The notes under the pieces are model-generated. The model was given only the letters and a program-made list of their open reading frames with translations, did not search any database and was not told the origin of the DNA. This document shows, one piece after another, positions 60,001-64,000 of a stretch of 64,000 nucleotides of DNA. Made by a program: the position numbers and the translations under genes. Where the stretch lies: the NCBI GenBank assembly GCA_003116995.1, contig BDSL01000004.1:620001-684000 (forward strand), read 5' to 3'. The number at the start of each line of letters is the position of its first letter. Position 1 is the first letter of the stretch. This DNA comes from Yamagishiella unicocca. Its lineage: Eukaryota; Chlorophyta; Chlorophyceae; Chlamydomonadales; Volvocaceae.

Positions 60001-62789
60001 GGTACTGCATCTTGAGACCCAGAACATCTGCGCACGTCAGTAGTATGAGTTACCTATCCTATCCCATCGCCCTCTCGAGGGCTCTGGGCCCCATCTACCA
60101 CCACCACCACCACCACGCGCAAACAGTCCACTCCTGCAATCCCAACCCCAGGTGCGTCCTTCGATCAACGGCCAAGAGGGTGGCGGCTACTTTGTGCTGG
60201 ACACGGGAGCCAGCGGCTTCGTCATCACGCCGCAGGTGCGTCAACTGCTCCACACCACTCGAACACGCGAAGGCACCGCGCGGCCTCCCCCCGCTACACA
60301 CCCGCCCGCCGCAGTCATTGGATTTCGCGCCTCGTACACTCGCCTCATGCTCGTACGCGCAACCCTCTTCGCTCCCCTCCTGCCCACAGGCCGCTGCGCG
60401 CCTGGGCGGGCAGTCGTTCGGCGAGACCCATGCTGCGTCCATTTCGGGCAAGGTGCCCGCCCGCTTCGTGCGGCTGGGCGGCTGGGCGCTGGGCGGGCTG
60501 GCCATCCGGCAGCCGGTGCTGATGGTGATGGAGCTGGAGGGGCTGGTGCGGGGAGCGCCGGGGGAGGTGGTTGGCATCGTGGGGCACGATCTGTTCAGGT
60601 GGGGCTCCAGGGAGGGGGGCTCGAGTGCGGGAGGCCCGCGGGTATTTAGAGTGGGAAGGGGAGAGCCGGGGGCCAGCTAGGTCTGTAAATGGAGGGAGCA
60701 GGGGAGGCCAGTTGCTAGGGCGCCTAGCGGAGGGCCGCAGGGCCAGGCGGGTGCGCCAGCATACCAATCCCTCCGCGATCCGCTTAATAACGTCGCTCCC
60801 CTGTCCCCTGCCCCGTGTCCCCTCTCCCGCCGCGGCGGGGCTGTGTGCTGTGCGGCAGACGCGCGGTGATGGAGCTACCGCAGCTTGTGGGCACAGCTGA
60901 GGGCCACAACAGCGGCGACAAGCCGCGGTTAGCGCCCGCAGGGTCCGAATCTGGGTCGGAATCCGGATCCGACGACGAGAATGGCGCTGGAGGCTGGGCG
61001 CCTGCGGCGTCTTCGGCTGCCCATCGGGCGGCGACGGCGCCATCGGCCGCAGCAACAGCCCCCTCGGCGCCCGGCAGCCGCAGCAGCACCGCCACGAGCT
61101 CTGGCCCTCGCGTGCATGGCCCTCGCTCAACGCCGGCCTTCGGGCCCGGGGTTCATGCGGGGCCTGGCGGCGCTGCAGCTCACGCCGACGCTGCCAGCGG
61201 CGAGGGAGGTACCAGCCACGGCAACGGCGGCGGCCAGCCCTGCGGCGCGGCTCTGGGTCAGCCGGTCAGCGCAGTCGCTGCTGTGCCGTCACCCCGCGTT
61301 GTGTTTGAGCCCGTGCCGCCGGTGGGGCCCTCGGACGGCGCCGCGTCGGCTGCTCCTGCCAGCGCCGTAGGCAGCAACATACCTCCAGACTGCAGCGATG
61401 CAGCGTCACCGTCCACCACGGGACGGAGTAGCAGCAGCGGCAGTGGCAGTAGCGGCAGCGGTAGAAAGTCGGTGGGGCGGAGTGTGACCGCGCGTGCCGT
61501 GCGCCGCGCCGCACGTACGGTACCATACACGTTACACGAGATGGTCCTGCACCACCCTCTCGAGTACGAACAGGAGTCAGACTGGGTGTGGCACCCGCTG
61601 GTCATGGTGAGTTGCTCTCCCGAGTTGCCCTCCCTACTTTAGTCGTTCAATTGAACGCCAATCCACACGCTCCTCCGCCCCCCAATCCTCACCTCCCCCG
61701 GCGCGACCCAGATCGCCAACCTGCCTCACGTCGACCTGCGCTTCGCCGACCCGGCGGGTGTCGTGCGCTCCGCGCTGCTGATGGTGGACTCGGGCGCGTG
61801 CGGCGCCGACATCATGCTGCACGCGCGGGCGCAGAAGGAGCTGGCGCTAGGGCCGGCGGGGGGCGACGGCGGGGGGGGTGCGCGGACGCAGGGGCACTAC
61901 CTCCGCGGGGTGGGTCAGGACCCCAAGGACTTCGTACAGCTGCAGGTGCGGGCGGGGTGGGGAAGGGCCGGGATGGGGTTGGGTTGGGTAGGGACGGGTT
62001 GGATTGGGTTGGGTTGGGTAGGGTAGGCCCGGCCGGGTAGGCGTGGGTAGGCGTGGGTAGGCGTGGGTAGGGCTAGGTAGGGTATGGCGCATCGGCGGGG
62101 AGGGCCAGCCGGGGGGCCATCGAGGTGTCGTGCCGTTGTAGCCACGCGGTGGGAGTGGGGTCAAAGGGGGAGGGCTCGGCGGAGGTGTCGCTGCCTTGGG
62201 TGGAGGAGGTGAGGCTATCAAAGACTGGCGGCCTTGCTTGGGCTTGCCGGTATCCTGCCCGTATCTCCATCCTTGCAAACCTCAGCAAAAGGAGCTGCTA
62301 GAGCCCGCTGCAAGTAGCTGCCGCCGCTGCTGCTGCTTGTTGCCTGGCCTGTCACCCCAGGTGCTGGACCTGCCCTGGTTGGAGCTGGCGGGGGTGCGTT
62401 TCGAGCAGGTGCGGAGGGTGGGAGGCTTTGGGCTCTTAGGGCATAGGGCTTTCGCCGCAGGGCATCTCGGCGCGGCTCTGCTGCCAATAATTCCAAAGCC
62501 CTGTTCGAGCATCCTGATGACGAGACCACTCGAACCAGGGTCGGGTAAAACTGCCCACACCCCACATGTTTCGGCCTCTTGAGGGACGGCTGACGGCCGT
62601 TCGCGCTGTGGGGCCGCCCGATCGCAGGTTCGCTGCATGTGCGCGGCGGTGGGTGGCCTTGACATCTCGATATACAGCCACGGCATTCTGTGCGGCGACC
62701 TGCTGGCCCGCCTGGAGTGGGCAATCGACTACACCCACAAACAGATAGGATTCCGAAAGGGCGCGTTTGCGCCGTCGCTGACGGGCTAG
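57043..62789 (+). CDS. Double retropepsin-like aspartic protease, probably organelle-targeted
   Basis: Twelve exons: 57043-57270, 57734-57886, 58155-58202, 58534-58938, 59155-59270, 59595-59928, 60152-60235, 60390-60598, 60859-61606, 61712-61945, 62361-62408, 62628-62789; 922 residues, all in phase. Residues 1-40 are rich in Arg, Ser and hydrophobics with no acidic residues, as in a plastid or mitochondrial targeting peptide. Residues ~77-165 form a conserved-looking N-terminal module (FKWGYDGQKDSGCWE, VMECDDHE, RTGCWLQPHL). Protease unit 1: VLDTGASGFVI with D445, followed by FGETHAASISGKVPARFVRL and GIVGHDLF. Unit 2: LLMVDSGACGADIM with D801, followed by LPWLELAGVRFE and GILCGDLLARLEWAIDY. 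Each unit has its own D(T/S)GA and later hydrophobic-G-x-D motif, as in retropepsins. A ~250-residue Ser/Gly/Ala linker separates them. The acceptor of exon 6 is ambiguous (59550 also fits). Substrate is unknown. Confidence 0.82.
59421..59516. repeat. 12-bp tandem repeat GCTAGGGCGGGA x8
   Basis: Eight near-perfect copies of a 12-bp unit in intron 59271-59594. Being a multiple of three it gives LGRE repeats on plus and RPSS repeats on minus; neither is in the predicted protein. Confidence 0.92.
61955..62086 (+). repeat. G-rich tract with GGGTTGGGTAGGG and GGCGTGGGTAG repeats
   Basis: Dense runs of three or more G on the plus (coding) strand just inside the donor of intron 61946-62360, able to form G-quadruplexes in DNA or pre-mRNA. 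Confidence 0.8.
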
Positions 62790-64000
62790 GTTCGACCTGG
62801 TGCGAGGATTTCGAACATCGCCTGGGCTGCTTATCGCCCGTTTTTGAGGAGACATTTTTCTTGCATTTGGTGGCGGTTGATTTAAGACTGTGATCCGCAA
62901 GCTTTGCCAAGATTGCGCCGGGGACTTGCGCATTGGTCACGGCATCGTTTGGAAGATCGAATTCAGCTGGAGTTCAGAATTTTACGGTCAGCTGCGAATG
63001 GCTGCGATGTGCGGCCAGCATCGTGTTGCGGCCGTACGAGGTGCTGCTTTCATCAGTTTCCGGGAGCCGAATCGCCCTTGTTTTGACAGGTTGGATGGAA
63101 GACGCGCTTGCAGCTGATGGCGTCTGATGGCGCGCGGCTGGCGGTGAGAACCCGAAGATTCGCGCCGGGTGCAAGCCAATGACGTGAGGCCGGCAATTAT
63201 TAACGCTGGTCACAGCCCTCAGAGCTAACCTGTTTTGGCTGCAATAAGAAAGCTCCTAGCGAGCCCCGACGTGCGCTTGGCCTTTTGGGGCAGTGAAAGC
63301 AGTCAGGGCCGGAAGTTGATGTATAGACGTCATCCTCTTTTCGTAGTGAAATCGCCGCTAAGCTCTACTATGCCAGCTACCAGTCATGTGCTGGATCAGC
63401 GCACACTGTGCAAAACGGTGTAGCCATAGTTGACGCGTAAAGACGTCATGCACGAGTAATGCACAAGCGAATTAGGACAAACCGTCCCCTGGGTCACAGT
63501 GAGCTATCGTCCTGCTGCGCGGCTTGCAGCCAGTCACCTAGCCTCCATCGGACTCCTGCCTGGCAATCCCTGTGAGTCAATCTTGCTTTGATTTGGCATT
63601 CTTTGGGGATGGGCGTACCCCAAAGCGACCCGCTCGCCGGCTGCTCGAATGGTATTCGCTCGCGCCGTCAGCTCGCTCGCTCGCATTGTTCTCGCGGGCG
63701 GAAATGCCAGCCGTACTTTTCGATGTCTCATTGCACTAGCTGCACTTAAGCAGGTCCATCCTGAGCACGTATGAGAGTAAGGGCCACAGCTCAAGCTCAA
63801 AGCGCTGACGACCACACAGACCTGCACAGCGCCCGCACATACTCCTGGCTCAGTCCACGACGCACAGCGCAACCACCCGCCGTCTCCCCTACCCTCCCAC
63901 CTTTCCCTACCCCACGTCAGCGCAAGCCACTGACTTGCACTCTCACCTGGCAAAGCGACGCGCATTGATCATCATGGGCGCAGCCGATCGCCTTGTTGTG
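62790..64000. other. Protease 3' UTR and unassigned sequence to window end
   Basis: No exon with recognisable content. I see no TGTAA soon after the stop at 62789, so the transcript end is not placed. The frames near 63534-63968 look like chance frames. Confidence 0.45.

Noticed and set aside
63534..63965. 143-codon minus-strand ORF near the window end
   Set aside because: No family, no splice context, and base usage like the surrounding non-coding DNA.

Overview
This is nuclear DNA of a green alga, most likely a volvocine such as Volvox or Chlamydomonas. The signs are many short introns with GTGCGT/GTGAGT/GTAAGT donors, Ala/Gly/Ser/Gln-rich low-complexity stretches inside conserved proteins, TGTAA 3'-end signals, a fused DHFR-TS, a nuclear plastid-targeted Ycf45/SPD1 protein, and a minisatellite in most larger genes. 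No operons, ribosome binding sites or CRISPR arrays are present. Gene models below were built by hand: each conserved block was joined to the next only where splice sites and codon phase agreed, and every listed model except the Nup98-like one is closed this way. Exon limits in low-complexity parts remain predictions.

Layout. 1-4406: an L1-like LINE cut by the window edge, with an intact endonuclease/reverse transcriptase ORF2 whose start overlaps the ORF1 stop. 4707-7690 (+): REI1/ZNF622 ribosome biogenesis factor with degenerate zinc fingers. 8351-9962 (+): RTF2 replication termination factor. 10850-11722 (-): protein with a Nup98-like motif. 12221-18390 (-): Ycf45/SPD1 plastid AAA ATPase. 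18815-27255 (+): family X DNA polymerase carrying an N-terminal FHA domain and a BRCT domain. 28284-32144 (+): DHFR-thymidylate synthase. 33595-37672: repeats with tRNA-Arg(ACG) and tRNA-Ile(AAT). 39480-42006 (-): Sec14-like CRAL-TRIO protein. 43710-49492 (-): a 1468-residue multi-pass membrane protein I do not recognise. 51352-54880 (-): nucleotide-sugar transporter. 57043-62789 (+): a protein with two retropepsin-like aspartic protease domains. 62790-64000: no supported gene.

The genes do not form one pathway. RTF2, the polymerase and DHFR-TS all serve DNA replication, repair or precursor supply, but in a nuclear algal genome this may be chance. The most unusual items are the FHA-BRCT-PolX polymerase, the double retropepsin, the loss of zinc ligands across all four REI1 fingers, the TAATG overlap in the LINE, and three introns that appear to be GC-AG.
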